The position numbers and the translations under genes are program-made. DNA of 64,000 bases from Actinophytocola xinjiangensis (lineage in GTDB: Bacteria; Actinomycetota; Actinomycetes; Mycobacteriales; Pseudonocardiaceae): contig NZ_MSIF01000010.1 of assembly GCF_001921215.1 (NCBI RefSeq), positions 1-64,000 of the forward strand, written 5' to 3'. Positions 36,572-44,716 of this stretch are shown one piece after another. Position 1 is the stretch's first letter. Each line of letters starts with the position of its first letter. The notes under the pieces are model-generated. The model did not search any database. It saw only the letters and a program-made list of their open reading frames with translations, and was not told the origin of the DNA.

Positions 36572-38812
36572 GTGACCCGACCGACCGCCGACACCACCGC
36601 CGCCGCCAGGTCGTGGCTGCGCTCCGAGCAGGACCTGCGGTCCCTGCTGGAGAAAGCGCTGGAGGACCCGGAGATCGGTCTGGTGCTCGACCGCGAGCGC
36701 ATCTCGCCGGCCGAGGCCAGCGTGGTCGTGCTGGAGGACCCGGCGGTGCTCGGGGCGCTACGCACCTCGCGGGTGCGGTGGAAGTCGTTGTGGGAGCAGC
36801 CGTCGCAGTGGCCCGGCCTCGGGCTGCGGTCACCTCGCCTGGCCGGGGCGGCGCCGGCGGTGCGGGTGGTGGTCGCCGGGCTGATCGTGGTCGCCTACCT
36901 GGCGTTGCTGACCGTCGCCGACGCGGCGACACCGCTGTGGGCGGACGTGCTGACCTTCTTCGGCCTGTTCGCCACGGTCGGGGTGGCGGTCGGCCTGGCC
37001 GCCGAGGACGTGTGGCGGATCTCCGGCAGCGGCCGGCCGAGCGCGGCCTGGCAGGGCTACGCGCTCAACGAGATCCTGCGGCCGAGACTGCGGCAGTTCC
37101 TCGACGAGCGGCGCGGCGCCGACCACGGCACGACCCTGTCGCTGGAGCGCGTGCACGACCTCTACCAGGACGACGACGCGCCGATCGTGATCACCGAGTC
37201 GGGGCAGCGGCTGCGGCGGGTGCTGGAACGGTCCGGCTCGGACGCGGTGGCGATCGCCGGCTACCGGGGCGTCGGCAAGACGACGTCGATCGCGGCGGCG
37301 GCCGACGGGATGTTCAGCGATCCGGGCGTCGCGCCGCCGCTGGCGGTGGTCGCCTCGGCGCCCTCACGCTACGACGCGCGGGATTTCGTGCTGCACCTGC
37401 ACGCGATGCTCGCCAGGAAGGTGGTGGCGCTGACCGAACGACTGCTGCGTGTGCGGCCACCCGTCCCGCCGAGGTGGCGCTGGCGCCGGGTGGCGACCAG
37501 GGCCGGCGGGCTGGCGGTGGTCCTGGTGGTCGCGTTCTGGGTGGTGGCGGCGCTGGAGAACAGGTCGGCGTCGCGGATGCTGGGCATCCTGGGGACCTAC
37601 CTGGAGGCGTTGCCGCGCAACGCCGCGGAGCTGCTCTGGATCTTCGACGACCTGCCGCTGGACCCGGCACTGGGCACACCGGCCGCGCTGCTGGTGGTCG
37701 TGGTGGCGCTGGCGGTGGTCGGGTTCGCGCTCGACACCGCGACGTACCTGATCACGCGCCTGGGCGCGGCGCTGCGCACCAACGCCCGGGCGCGCACCGT
37801 GCCGGACGTGGCCGCGCTGCGCGTCGAGGCGGTGCGCCAGCTCGACCGGACCCGGTTCCTGCAGACCTACACCAGCGGCTGGTCGGGCAAGATCGGGATC
37901 CCGCTGGGCAGCTCGGACCTCGGCTGGACCCGCGGCCGGCAGCGCGCCGAGCAGCAGCTCACCCACCCCGAGGTGGTGGAGGCGTTCCGCGAGTTCGCCG
38001 GCCGGTCGGCGGCGGTGCTGGTCCGCGCGGGCGCCGTCGAGCGGATCCTGATCGCCGTGGACGAGCTGGACAAGATCGCCGAGGCGGACCGGGCGAACGA
38101 GTTCGTCAACGACATCAAGGGAATCTTCGGTATCGAGGGGTGCCTGTTCCTGGTGGCGGTGTCCGAGGACGCGATCTCGGCGTTCGAGCGGCGCGGGATC
38201 CCGGTGCGCGACGAGTTCGACAGCGCGTTCACCGAGATGGTGCGGCTCGACCCGTTCACCCTGGCGGAGAGCCGGCGGTGGATGAGCCGGCGGCTGCTGG
38301 GGTTGCAGGTGCCCTTCGGCTGCCTGTGCCACTGCCTGTCCGGCGGGCTGCCCCGCGACCTGCGGCGCACCACGATCGACCTGATCGACGTGGTCGACGA
38401 CACCCGCCGGTTCGACCTGGAGTCGGTGGCCTCGGCGCTGATCGACCGCGAGCTGGACCGCAAGGCGCACGCGTTCGCCGCCGCCGTGCGCCGGCTCGAC
38501 GACACCGCCGAGGTGACCGCGCACCTCGCCGACCTGCTCCTGATCGACGAGGCCCGCCGGCCGGTCGACCTGGTCGCGCTGGCCGAGCGACTCGCCCCGG
38601 GCGAGGACTCGGCGATGCCGCGAACCCGGTGGCAGAGCGCGTGTTTCGTGCTGTTCTGCGCGACCGTGCTGGAGATCTTCACCAACGACGTGACGGCCGC
38701 CGGCCTGGACAGGGGCGTCGCCCTGCTGGCCCGGGCACGGGCCCAACTGGCGGTCGACCCGCACGTGGCGTGGCGGATGGTCGGCGAGGTGCGGGAGCGG
38801 TGCGGGCTCTAG
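36572..38812 (+). CDS. KAP-type P-loop NTPase with inserted membrane helices
   Basis: A 746-aa protein. Two membrane helices precede the NTPase (VVVAGLIVVAYLALLTV and DVLTFFGLFATVGVAVGLA, ~90-145). Walker A GYRGVGKTTS is near 230. Two more helices (GGLAVVLVVAFWVVAAL; LLVVVVALAVVGFALD) sit between Walker A and Walker B (ILIAVDELDKI, ~492). A sensor-like FLVAVSEDAISAFE follows. Membrane segments between the Walker motifs are the hallmark of KAP NTPases, some of which take part in phage exclusion; that role is not shown here. It stands alone between the lon terminator and a convergent operon (4-bp overlap). Confidence 0.8.
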   Translation: MTRPTADTTAAARSWLRSEQDLRSLLEKALEDPEIGLVLDRERISPAEASVVVLEDPAVLGALRTSRVRWKSLWEQPSQWPGLGLRSPRLAGAAPAVRVVVAGLIVVAYLALLTVADAATPLWADVLTFFGLFATVGVAVGLAAEDVWRISGSGRPSAAWQGYALNEILRPRLRQFLDERRGADHGTTLSLERVHDLYQDDDAPIVITESGQRLRRVLERSGSDAVAIAGYRGVGKTTSIAAAADGMFSDPGVAPPLAVVASAPSRYDARDFVLHLHAMLARKVVALTERLLRVRPPVPPRWRWRRVATRAGGLAVVLVVAFWVVAALENRSASRMLGILGTYLEALPRNAAELLWIFDDLPLDPALGTPAALLVVVVALAVVGFALDTATYLITRLGAALRTNARARTVPDVAALRVEAVRQLDRTRFLQTYTSGWSGKIGIPLGSSDLGWTRGRQRAEQQLTHPEVVEAFREFAGRSAAVLVRAGAVERILIAVDELDKIAEADRANEFVNDIKGIFGIEGCLFLVAVSEDAISAFERRGIPVRDEFDSAFTEMVRLDPFTLAESRRWMSRRLLGLQVPFGCLCHCLSGGLPRDLRRTTIDLIDVVDDTRRFDLESVASALIDRELDRKAHAFAAAVRRLDDTAEVTAHLADLLLIDEARRPVDLVALAERLAPGEDSAMPRTRWQSACFVLFCATVLEIFTNDVTAAGLDRGVALLARARAQLAVDPHVAWRMVGEVRERCGL

Positions 38813-39453
38813 CCCCGTTCCAGGAACGTCAGCACGGCCCGGACCCTGCGGTGTTCCTCGGAGCTGGGTTCCAGGCCCAGCTTGGAGAAGATGTTGCCGA
38901 CGTGCTTCTCCACGGCGCCGTCGGAGACGGTCAGCGACTTGGCGATCGCCACGTTCGTCAGGCCCTGGGCCATCAGGCCCAGCACCTCACGCTCGCGCGG
39001 GGTGAGCACGTCGATCGGGTTTCGTCGACCTCGGGCCATCAGCTGTGCGATCACCTCCTGGTCGATGCACGTGCCGCCACCGGCGACCCGGTGCACCGCG
39101 TCGACGAACTCCGCCACGTCGGCCACCCGCTCCTTGAGCAGGTAGCCGACGCCGCCGGCGCCGCCGGAGAGCAGCTCGACGGCGTAGCGTTCCTCGACGT
39201 ACTGCGAGAGCACCAGCACCGGGAGGCCCGGGAGCTGCTCGCGGGCCCGCAGCGCGGCGCGCAGGCCCTCGTCGGTGAACGTCGGCGGCATCCGCACGTC
39301 CACGATCGCCAGGTCGGGGCGGTGTTCGCTGAGGGCGACCAGCAGCGCGTCACCGTCCTCGACCGCGGCGACGGTCTCGATGTTCTCGTCGGCCAGCAGA
39401 CGCTGGATCCCGGCACGCAGCAGTACGGAGTCCTCCGCGATCACCACGTGCAC
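38809..39453 (-). CDS. NarL/LuxR-family response regulator
   Basis: A 214-aa regulator. The receiver domain has the acidic pocket (AEDS), phospho-acceptor Asp52 (AIVDVRMPP), the switch LSQYVEERYAV and the conserved Lys. The C-terminal LuxR HTH is LTPREREVLGLMAQGLTNVAIAKSL. The start is 13 bp inside the kinase gene, so the pair is translationally coupled. Third gene of a sensor-kinase-regulator operon. Confidence 0.95.
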   Translation of the reverse strand: MHVVIAEDSVLLRAGIQRLLADENIETVAAVEDGDALLVALSEHRPDLAIVDVRMPPTFTDEGLRAALRAREQLPGLPVLVLSQYVEERYAVELLSGGAGGVGYLLKERVADVAEFVDAVHRVAGGGTCIDQEVIAQLMARGRRNPIDVLTPREREVLGLMAQGLTNVAIAKSLTVSDGAVEKHVGNIFSKLGLEPSSEEHRRVRAVLTFLERG

Positions 39454-40679
39454 GGCAGGTCCGCACGGATCACTGTTGGCCCACCGACGGGGCTCACCAC
39501 GGTCATCACGCCGTCAATCGTGGCAGCTCGGTCGGCGAGGCCAGCAAGGCCTCCGCCCGGACGCATCGACGCGCTGCCCACACCGTTGTCGGTGATCTCC
39601 ACGACGACGATGTCGCCGCTGGGCCGCGCCTCCCGCCAGGCGTTGACCTTGGCCTCGGTGGCCCCCGAGTGCTTGGCCAGGTTGGTCAGCGACTCGCCGA
39701 CGATGAAGTAGGCGGTGCTCTCCACCGCGGCCGGCGGCCGGGGGTCGATCGCGACGTGCACGTCGACCGGGATCGGGCACTTCGCGGCCAGCGAGGACAG
39801 GGCGGCGTCCAGGCCACGGTCGCCGAGGACGGCCGGATAGATGCCCCTGGCCAGGTCACGCAGCTCGGAGACGGCGAGCTTGGCGTCCGAGTGCGCCTCG
39901 TCGATGAGCGCCTGCGCGCCCTCCGGGTCGGCGTGCAGCTTGGCCTTGGCCCGGCCCAGCCCCATCGCCACCGCGACCAGACGCTGCTGGGCGCCGTCGT
40001 GCAGGTCGCGTTCGATGCGGCGGCGCTCGGCCTCGGCGGCGTCGACACCCCGGGCGCGGGAGGCCTGCAGGTGCTCGGCCTTCTCGGTGAGCTGCTGGTT
40101 CTCGTTGGGGCCGAGCAGCGCCTTGGCCATCATGACGTGCAGCGAGGCCACCACCGGCAGCACGAACAGCCCGATCGGCAGCAGGATGACCCCGGCGATG
40201 GCCAGCGCGAACTCGACGACGTGCAGCGGGAAGGCGAGCAGCAGGTAGGACAGCTCGCGCCACATCTGCGGGTGCAGCAAACGGTTGCGGTAGCGGCGCC
40301 AGAACGAGCCGGTCTCGTCGCGCTCGACCGTGGGCGTCGGGATGTCGACGCCCAGGGTGGCGCGGATGAGCGCGCGGGTGCTCGCGGCGTAGCCGGTGAC
40401 CAGGTAGGTCGTGGCCAGCAGCAGCGCGAGCCCGACCCAGATGACCAGCGTGCCGACCCCGACGGTGAACAGCGTGACGACCAGCACGAACCCGGCCAGG
40501 CTCAGCGGGAAGCTGGCGATCATGAACGCGGCCGCGCCGAACCCGCGCTGGACCAGGGTCTTCTCGTCGCCGGTCTTCTCGCTGGTGCCGCTGGTTTCGG
40601 GGGTGGGGGGAACTGCCACGGGGACAGCATCCCGCTCCGCCGGGTCGGGCACCAGGTACAAGGGCTCGGGGCTGGTCAT
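39441..40679 (-). CDS. Membrane histidine kinase (HisKA_3 type)
   Basis: A 412-aa kinase. The N-terminal sensor domain has paired membrane helices (AAAFMIASFPLSLAGFVLVV; GTLVIWVGLALLLATTYL; then ELSYLLLAFPLHVVEFALAI and ILLPIGLFVLPVVASLHV). The phospho-acceptor is His227 in ERDLHDGAQQRLVAVA. The N-box is GESLTNLAKHSGA and the G-box ITDNGVGSA/GGGLAGL. The sensor domain repeats the architecture of the adjacent upstream gene's product. ATG overlaps the upstream stop (ATGA). The signal is unknown; integral-membrane sensing of envelope stress is a reasonable guess. Confidence 0.93.
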   Translation of the reverse strand: MTSPEPLYLVPDPAERDAVPVAVPPTPETSGTSEKTGDEKTLVQRGFGAAAFMIASFPLSLAGFVLVVTLFTVGVGTLVIWVGLALLLATTYLVTGYAASTRALIRATLGVDIPTPTVERDETGSFWRRYRNRLLHPQMWRELSYLLLAFPLHVVEFALAIAGVILLPIGLFVLPVVASLHVMMAKALLGPNENQQLTEKAEHLQASRARGVDAAEAERRRIERDLHDGAQQRLVAVAMGLGRAKAKLHADPEGAQALIDEAHSDAKLAVSELRDLARGIYPAVLGDRGLDAALSSLAAKCPIPVDVHVAIDPRPPAAVESTAYFIVGESLTNLAKHSGATEAKVNAWREARPSGDIVVVEITDNGVGSASMRPGGGLAGLADRAATIDGVMTVVSPVGGPTVIRADLPCTW

Positions 40680-41371
40680 CGAGGGACCGCCGAGGTCGCG
40701 TTCCAGTCGATGACGCCGGCGGTGTCGAGCGTGTGCAGGCGGTCGACACGGCCCGGGCTGGTGCCGAGCATGGCGCGGGCGTAGCGGGCGTGCAGCGTGC
40801 CGAGCTGGCGGGTGAGCATGACCGCGATGGCCAGCGCCAGGACACCGAGCGCGGCGAACGGGAGCGTCTCGAACCAGGAGTCGATGCGCATGAAGCCGTT
40901 GTTCCAGAACGTCGGGTACCAGTCGGCGGGCATCCACTGGTAGTAGACGGGGAGCAGCAGCAGCCACAGGCTGGTGGCCCACGAGGTGACCATGATGACG
41001 AACTCGGCGATGCCGACGGGCAGCATGAGCAGGTGGTAGGCCATGTCGCGGTAGGTGGCCGGGTCCTTGAAGCGGGCGCCGACGCGGCGCGCCGGTCCGG
41101 CGTCGGGCAGCGGCCGGTACGGGGCGGAGACGTAGGTGCCGAGCATGGCGTGCACCCGGGCGCGTTCCAGCTGGGCGGCGCCCCGCCAGACCAGCATCGC
41201 GCCGGCGAGGACCGGCAGGCCGACCCAGATGATGACCGTACTGACACCGACGGTGACCGTCGTGACGACGAAGACGAACGAGGCGATGCCGATGGGCAGG
41301 TTCAGCACCAGGTAGGCGAGTGAGCCCAGCAGGGGCGGGTTGGGCCGGGTGCCGTCGCGTTCGGTGGTCAT
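40676..41371 (-). CDS. Sensor-domain membrane protein of the two-component operon
   Basis: A 231-aa protein made of one copy of the same four-helix sensor module as the kinase: LAYLVLNLPIGIASFVFVVT and STVIIWVGLPVLAGAMLVW, then a loop FKDPATYRDMAYHLLMLPVG, then two more helices. It has no kinase domain. First gene of the operon, overlapping the kinase by ATGA. It may dimerise with the kinase or modulate it (inference). Confidence 0.85.
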   Translation of the reverse strand: MTTERDGTRPNPPLLGSLAYLVLNLPIGIASFVFVVTTVTVGVSTVIIWVGLPVLAGAMLVWRGAAQLERARVHAMLGTYVSAPYRPLPDAGPARRVGARFKDPATYRDMAYHLLMLPVGIAEFVIMVTSWATSLWLLLLPVYYQWMPADWYPTFWNNGFMRIDSWFETLPFAALGVLALAIAVMLTRQLGTLHARYARAMLGTSPGRVDRLHTLDTAGVIDWNATSAVPR

Positions 41372-41432
41372 CGGGTCTCCTTCGTTGTGGTGCCTGTCCA
41401 GGATCTCCTCTGGTGAGGGGGTCGGGCCATGG

Positions 41433-41488
41433 GGTTTCCCGCACAGTTGGGGGTGGGGTTTTCCCTACCCCCAACCGTGCGGGAAACC
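41433..41488. terminator. Long imperfect hairpin between the operon promoter and ssrA
   Basis: GGTTTCCCGCAC.GTTGGGGGT and its complement ACCCCCAAC.GTGCGGGAAACC face each other across an ~8-nt T-containing loop, more than 20 paired bases. It lies upstream of both the minus-strand sensor operon and the plus-strand ssrA gene, so it is either a boundary terminator for transcripts arriving from outside or a regulatory dyad. Confidence 0.6.
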
Positions 41489-41549
41489 GGGATGATCCCC
41501 GGCGGCGGGGGCGTTAGACTGGGGACAGAGCGTGGATGGTCCACGACGA

Positions 41550-41921
41550 GGGGGTGAACGGTTTCGACTCTGGACGTTGATTCAGGGGAAGCGTGCAGGT
41601 GCAGGCGGATGGCCACCTCAAGCGTCGCCGCAAACCAATATGCGCCAAGGTTAATTCCAAGGCCGACGTCGCACTCGCCGCCTGAGCGAGTCGTGACGTC
41701 TGTCGGCCCGGGGTCGCCTCCGACCCGGTCTGCCGGCATCAGCTAGGAGGCTTACTGCCACGAACAGGCCGCAGGGTCGTGGCGGGACACCTACAGCGGC
41801 TGGGCCCGTCACACCAGCTGGTTCGCGTGACTGGTGGGGCCGAGTAGAGACACAGTGAACTGCGCACGGAGAAGCCCTGATGAGGCGACAGAGGACCCGG
41901 GTTCGATTCCCGGCACCTCCA
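41550..41921 (+). ncRNA. ssrA: Transfer-messenger RNA
   Basis: 372 nt. The tRNA-like ends pair: GGGGGTGAACGGTTTCGACT at the 5' end and GGACCCGGGTTCGATTCCCG..CACCTCC-A at the 3' end, with the T-loop intact and CCA not encoded. The tag frame starts at GCC41644 and ends at TGA41685, giving AKVNSKADVALAA. The ALAA end is the normal ClpXP/ClpAP degron. It works with SmpB (32665) to rescue stalled ribosomes. Confidence 0.97.
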
Positions 41922-41928
41922 CGAATGG

Positions 41929-41993
41929 CCGGCGAGTGCTCGCGGAGAGCGCTCGCCGGGTTCGTTCCCGGATCATGTTGGGGGGCCGAGCCC
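41929..41993 (+). terminator. Hairpins after ssrA
   Basis: CCGGCGAG...CTCGCCGG (41929-41959) directly follows the tmRNA. A second GGGGGGC-CGA-GCCCCCC hairpin lies at about 41974-41991. From here to 42241 I see no gene, only another small hairpin (GTCCGGG/CCCGGAC, ~42200-42222) that could terminate the convergent gene. Confidence 0.6.
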
Positions 41994-42241
41994 CCCCAAA
42001 CCCCCCACGGTGCGAGCTTCGTCGGACCCGGCGTGGTCGCTGTGGGTGATGACCAGCGCCGGTTGTTGTGTTGACTTCGGTTCTGTGGGTTAGTGGTGGG
42101 TTCGCGGCCTGTGGCTGATCCTGCTCGTTTGCTGGGGCAGGTTCGCCGGGTTGGTCGGTCAGGGTGATGGTGTCGACGTTCCACGCCCACTGGTGGTCTG
42201 GTCCGGGTCCCCGAGCCCGGACCCAAGCTGACCGCGTTCGG

Positions 42242-43258
42242 CTAACCGCGCAGGATGTTCAGCGTTGGCGCCGTCTCGAAGTCGCTTGTCACCGCGTACA
42301 ACCACTTGCCACCGGGACCCCACGCCAGCCCGCCTGGGGCGAGAAGCTTGGGATCGGTCTGGAGGTCGGCGAAATCGTAGACCCGACTCGGGGCGAACTG
42401 GCCGTTTCGGTAGATGAACACGTCTGGGTCGTAGTAGGCGTCGACACCGGCAGCCAGCACGTTCGCGTCCCGGCTGACCGCGACGGCGTTCGGGTAGGCG
42501 CCGACGGTGTAGCCCGCGCGCAGGGCAAGGCTGTCGGTGGTGAACGACTGCAGCTCGGACGACGCACCTGCTGCGGCGTAGAGCAGCGAACCGTCGGTGG
42601 ACAGCGCGATGTCCCTGAGGTTGCTGGTGGCAGTGCTGGACGCCTGCAACACGAACGAGTCACCGACGATCTGGTGGATGCTGACGTCGGCCGGTGACAG
42701 ACCGGGCATCCCCACGGCGACGAGGCCCGGTCGCCCCGGTGTGGTGGCCAGCAGAGGCGCCGAGTACTCCCCGGCCACGAGGCCCCGTCGCACGTCCCCG
42801 AAGAACGGCTCGACTGTCGCCCGCCCGACGCCGGCTTCCCAGGTGGCGCAGCCATAGCTGAAGATCAGTAGGTCGCCGGTGGTGGCCAACTCCGACGGGC
42901 ACACCTCGCCAACCGGGTGCCTGCCAACCTCGGCGAGGGTCAGGGTGTCGATCTCGGCGACCGCTCCGCCCCGGGAAAGCGCGACGTACAGCGAGTCCCC
43001 GTCTGGTGCGAGCACCATGCCAGCGGCGCCCGGGAGGTTGGCCATAGTCGTGACGACGTTGCCGGTGAGATCGGTGACGACGACCGAGTGATCGGTCCTG
43101 CTGCTGATGAACACGTGGCCCTGAACGCCGTCCACGACCACGGAGTCGTAGGTGGACAGCGGCAACGAAGTGGCGATGTGATCTACGGCAGCCGCTGGAG
43201 CGGTCATACCAAGAACGCCGAGCACCGCCATGAAAGCGACAAGCACAGCTCTTCGCAT
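42242..43258 (-). CDS. Secreted beta-propeller (YVTN/YncE-like) protein
   Basis: A 338-aa protein with a Sec signal peptide (basic MRRAVLVAFMAVLGVLGMTA, cleavage near APAAA-VD). Blade-like repeats of ~45 residues follow: SVVVDGVQGHVFISSRTDHS; MVLAPDGDSLYVALSRGGAV; DIALSTDGSLLYAAAGASS; AVAVSRDANVLAAGVDAY; LAWGPGGKWLYAVTSDF. This is the surface-layer/YncE propeller pattern; binding rather than catalysis is usual. AGGGACC is 5-6 nt upstream of the ATG. A perfect 12-bp inverted repeat lies just upstream and probably controls it. Confidence 0.85.
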   Translation of the reverse strand: MRRAVLVAFMAVLGVLGMTAPAAAVDHIATSLPLSTYDSVVVDGVQGHVFISSRTDHSVVVTDLTGNVVTTMANLPGAAGMVLAPDGDSLYVALSRGGAVAEIDTLTLAEVGRHPVGEVCPSELATTGDLLIFSYGCATWEAGVGRATVEPFFGDVRRGLVAGEYSAPLLATTPGRPGLVAVGMPGLSPADVSIHQIVGDSFVLQASSTATSNLRDIALSTDGSLLYAAAGASSELQSFTTDSLALRAGYTVGAYPNAVAVSRDANVLAAGVDAYYDPDVFIYRNGQFAPSRVYDFADLQTDPKLLAPGGLAWGPGGKWLYAVTSDFETAPTLNILRG

Positions 43259-43268
43259 ACAAGGTCCC

Positions 43269-43307
43269 TTCAACGGTACCCACACGGGTGCGTGCGGTAC
43301 CGTTGAA
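43269..43307. promoter_or_regulatory. Perfect 12-bp-arm inverted repeat upstream of the propeller gene
   Basis: TTCAACGGTACC (43269-43280) and GGTACCGTTGAA (43296-43307) are exact complements 15 nt apart, beginning 11 bp upstream of the start codon. It could be a repressor operator or, in RNA, a hairpin just before the ribosome site. The neighbouring DNA to 43500 is A+T-richer and holds no intact gene. Confidence 0.7.
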
Positions 43308-43502
43308 GAATAACCCATTGCATAGTGAACTTGGTCATAATTTGCCGTGCGGCGTCGGGGATGGTTTCGACTCATCAACCACGCGGACGGGGAGCTGGGT
43401 TCCTTGTTCGGCAACCAGAACGGACTCGGCTCGGCACCGATCCACGCGACGCCACCGGCGAAACCTGGTTCAACAACGCCACATTCTGAGATGAGGCGGT
43501 CG

Positions 43503-44012
43503 TCAGTCGAGGCAGTGGACGGAAAGTAGGTAGGGGAAGTTTCCGAAGTTGTGGGATCGGCTTCCGGTGACGTCGAGAAACGTGAGTTCCACGCGGCGCG
43601 GTGTCGAGATGTCGGGCTGTAGGCAGGCTGGTGTGTCGTCGGTGCGCTGGGCGCCGTTGCGGTCGACCCAGAACCGGCTGTTGAGCGGATAGGTCCGAGG
43701 TTGCCCGTCGCCGCCGTCCTCGACGAACGCGATGGCCGGTCCTTCCTCGGAGTAGGACACCACGGTGCCCTGGACCAGACGAGGGACGGCGTCATCGGTG
43801 GGGACAGCGGCCGCCGCCGTCACACCACCCGCGATGACCACCGCGGCGGTCAGGCACTCGTCCAGTCCGGCAAAGGAAGCCGTGCGTGCTGGTGCCACGA
43901 AGCCAGTAGTTTCTGGAACGGAATGGCCTGGTCCACCGATCAGGAGCAGGCACGCGACGCCGTCGGTCGAACCAGCGGCGCACGACGTCGCCGAACACCT
44001 GGTGCGTTCCAT
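43503..44012 (-). CDS. Putative exported protein of unknown function
   Basis: A 169-aa frame whose ATG overlaps the TetR stop (TGATG), so it may be coupled to it. A hydrophobic stretch LTAAVVIAGGVTAAAAVP lies near residues 52-70; if a start nearer that point is used it would be a signal peptide. The rest is a small beta-rich domain with Cys residues near the C-terminus (YPLNSRFWVDRNGAQ ... DDTPACLQPD). No family recognised; the start is uncertain. Confidence 0.55.
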   Translation of the reverse strand: MERTRCSATSCAAGSTDGVACLLLIGGPGHSVPETTGFVAPARTASFAGLDECLTAAVVIAGGVTAAAAVPTDDAVPRLVQGTVVSYSEEGPAIAFVEDGGDGQPRTYPLNSRFWVDRNGAQRTDDTPACLQPDISTPRRVELTFLDVTGSRSHNFGNFPYLLSVHCLD

Positions 44013-44656
44013 CAGTTTCCCGGGGGCTGGGTGCACAGTTGGGGTTGGAGGGTGGTGTGGGCCCAGTGTTCCCAGGACTCCGGGGACCAGCCGCGGTCTC
44101 GGACGAACAGTAGGTACAGCTCGGGGCTGAGTAGGCCGAACAGCAGGTCGGCGGCCGTTGCCGCGGTCAGGTCGGGGCGGGCGTCGGGCTTGGTGACCAG
44201 GGCGACGGCGGCCGCGTGCTGCACGGTGTAGCGGGGGTCCTCGTCGCGGGGCCACTGGGCGGCGATCTCCGGGTCGGTCGCGGCGGCGGCCGCGATCAGC
44301 GGGGTGATGGGGGCTACCCGGTCGAGGATCTGCCTGGTGCCCTGGACGTGGGCGTGGAGCTGTTCGGCGGCGGTGGGGGCCGCGCACGCGGCGCGGAACC
44401 ACGCGCGGTCCATGGTCGCCACCGGTTCGGTGTCGCCGGCGATGGTCGTGTCGACCACGTCCTTGAAGAGGGTGCGTTTGTTGCGGAAGACGAAGTAGAT
44501 CGTCTGGACCGCCACGCCCGCGTGGTCGGCGACGTCCTGGAGGCTGGTCGTCCCGTAGCCCTGGGCGATGAACAGTTCGCGTGCCGCGTCGATGATCCTG
44601 GCGCGCGTTGCCCGTGAACGCTCAGCTCGCTTGTCCGGTCGCTTGACGGTGGCCAT
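44012..44656 (-). CDS. TetR family transcriptional regulator
   Basis: A 214-aa TetR: RARIIDAARELFIAQGYGTT, LQDVADHAGVAVQTIYFVFR (recognition helix) and KRTLFKDVVDTTIAG form the DNA-binding domain, followed by a helical ligand domain. It is divergent from a methyltransferase gene, with a perfect dyad between them, so it likely controls that gene and itself. Confidence 0.92.
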   Translation of the reverse strand: MATVKRPDKRAERSRATRARIIDAARELFIAQGYGTTSLQDVADHAGVAVQTIYFVFRNKRTLFKDVVDTTIAGDTEPVATMDRAWFRAACAAPTAAEQLHAHVQGTRQILDRVAPITPLIAAAAATDPEIAAQWPRDEDPRYTVQHAAAVALVTKPDARPDLTAATAADLLFGLLSPELYLLFVRDRGWSPESWEHWAHTTLQPQLCTQPPGN

Positions 44657-44685
44657 GGCCCAAGGGTATCTCTAGAGTCAGTCAC

Positions 44686-44700
44686 TAGAGTTCGACTCTA
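44686..44700. promoter_or_regulatory. Candidate TetR operator
   Basis: TAGAGT-TCG-ACTCTA is a perfect 6-3-6 dyad between the divergent TetR and methyltransferase genes. A second TAGAGT half-site (with overlapping CTCTAGAG palindrome, 44670-44677) precedes it, suggesting two bound dimers. Confidence 0.65.
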
Positions 44701-44716
44701 AAAACAGGAGGGTCCG

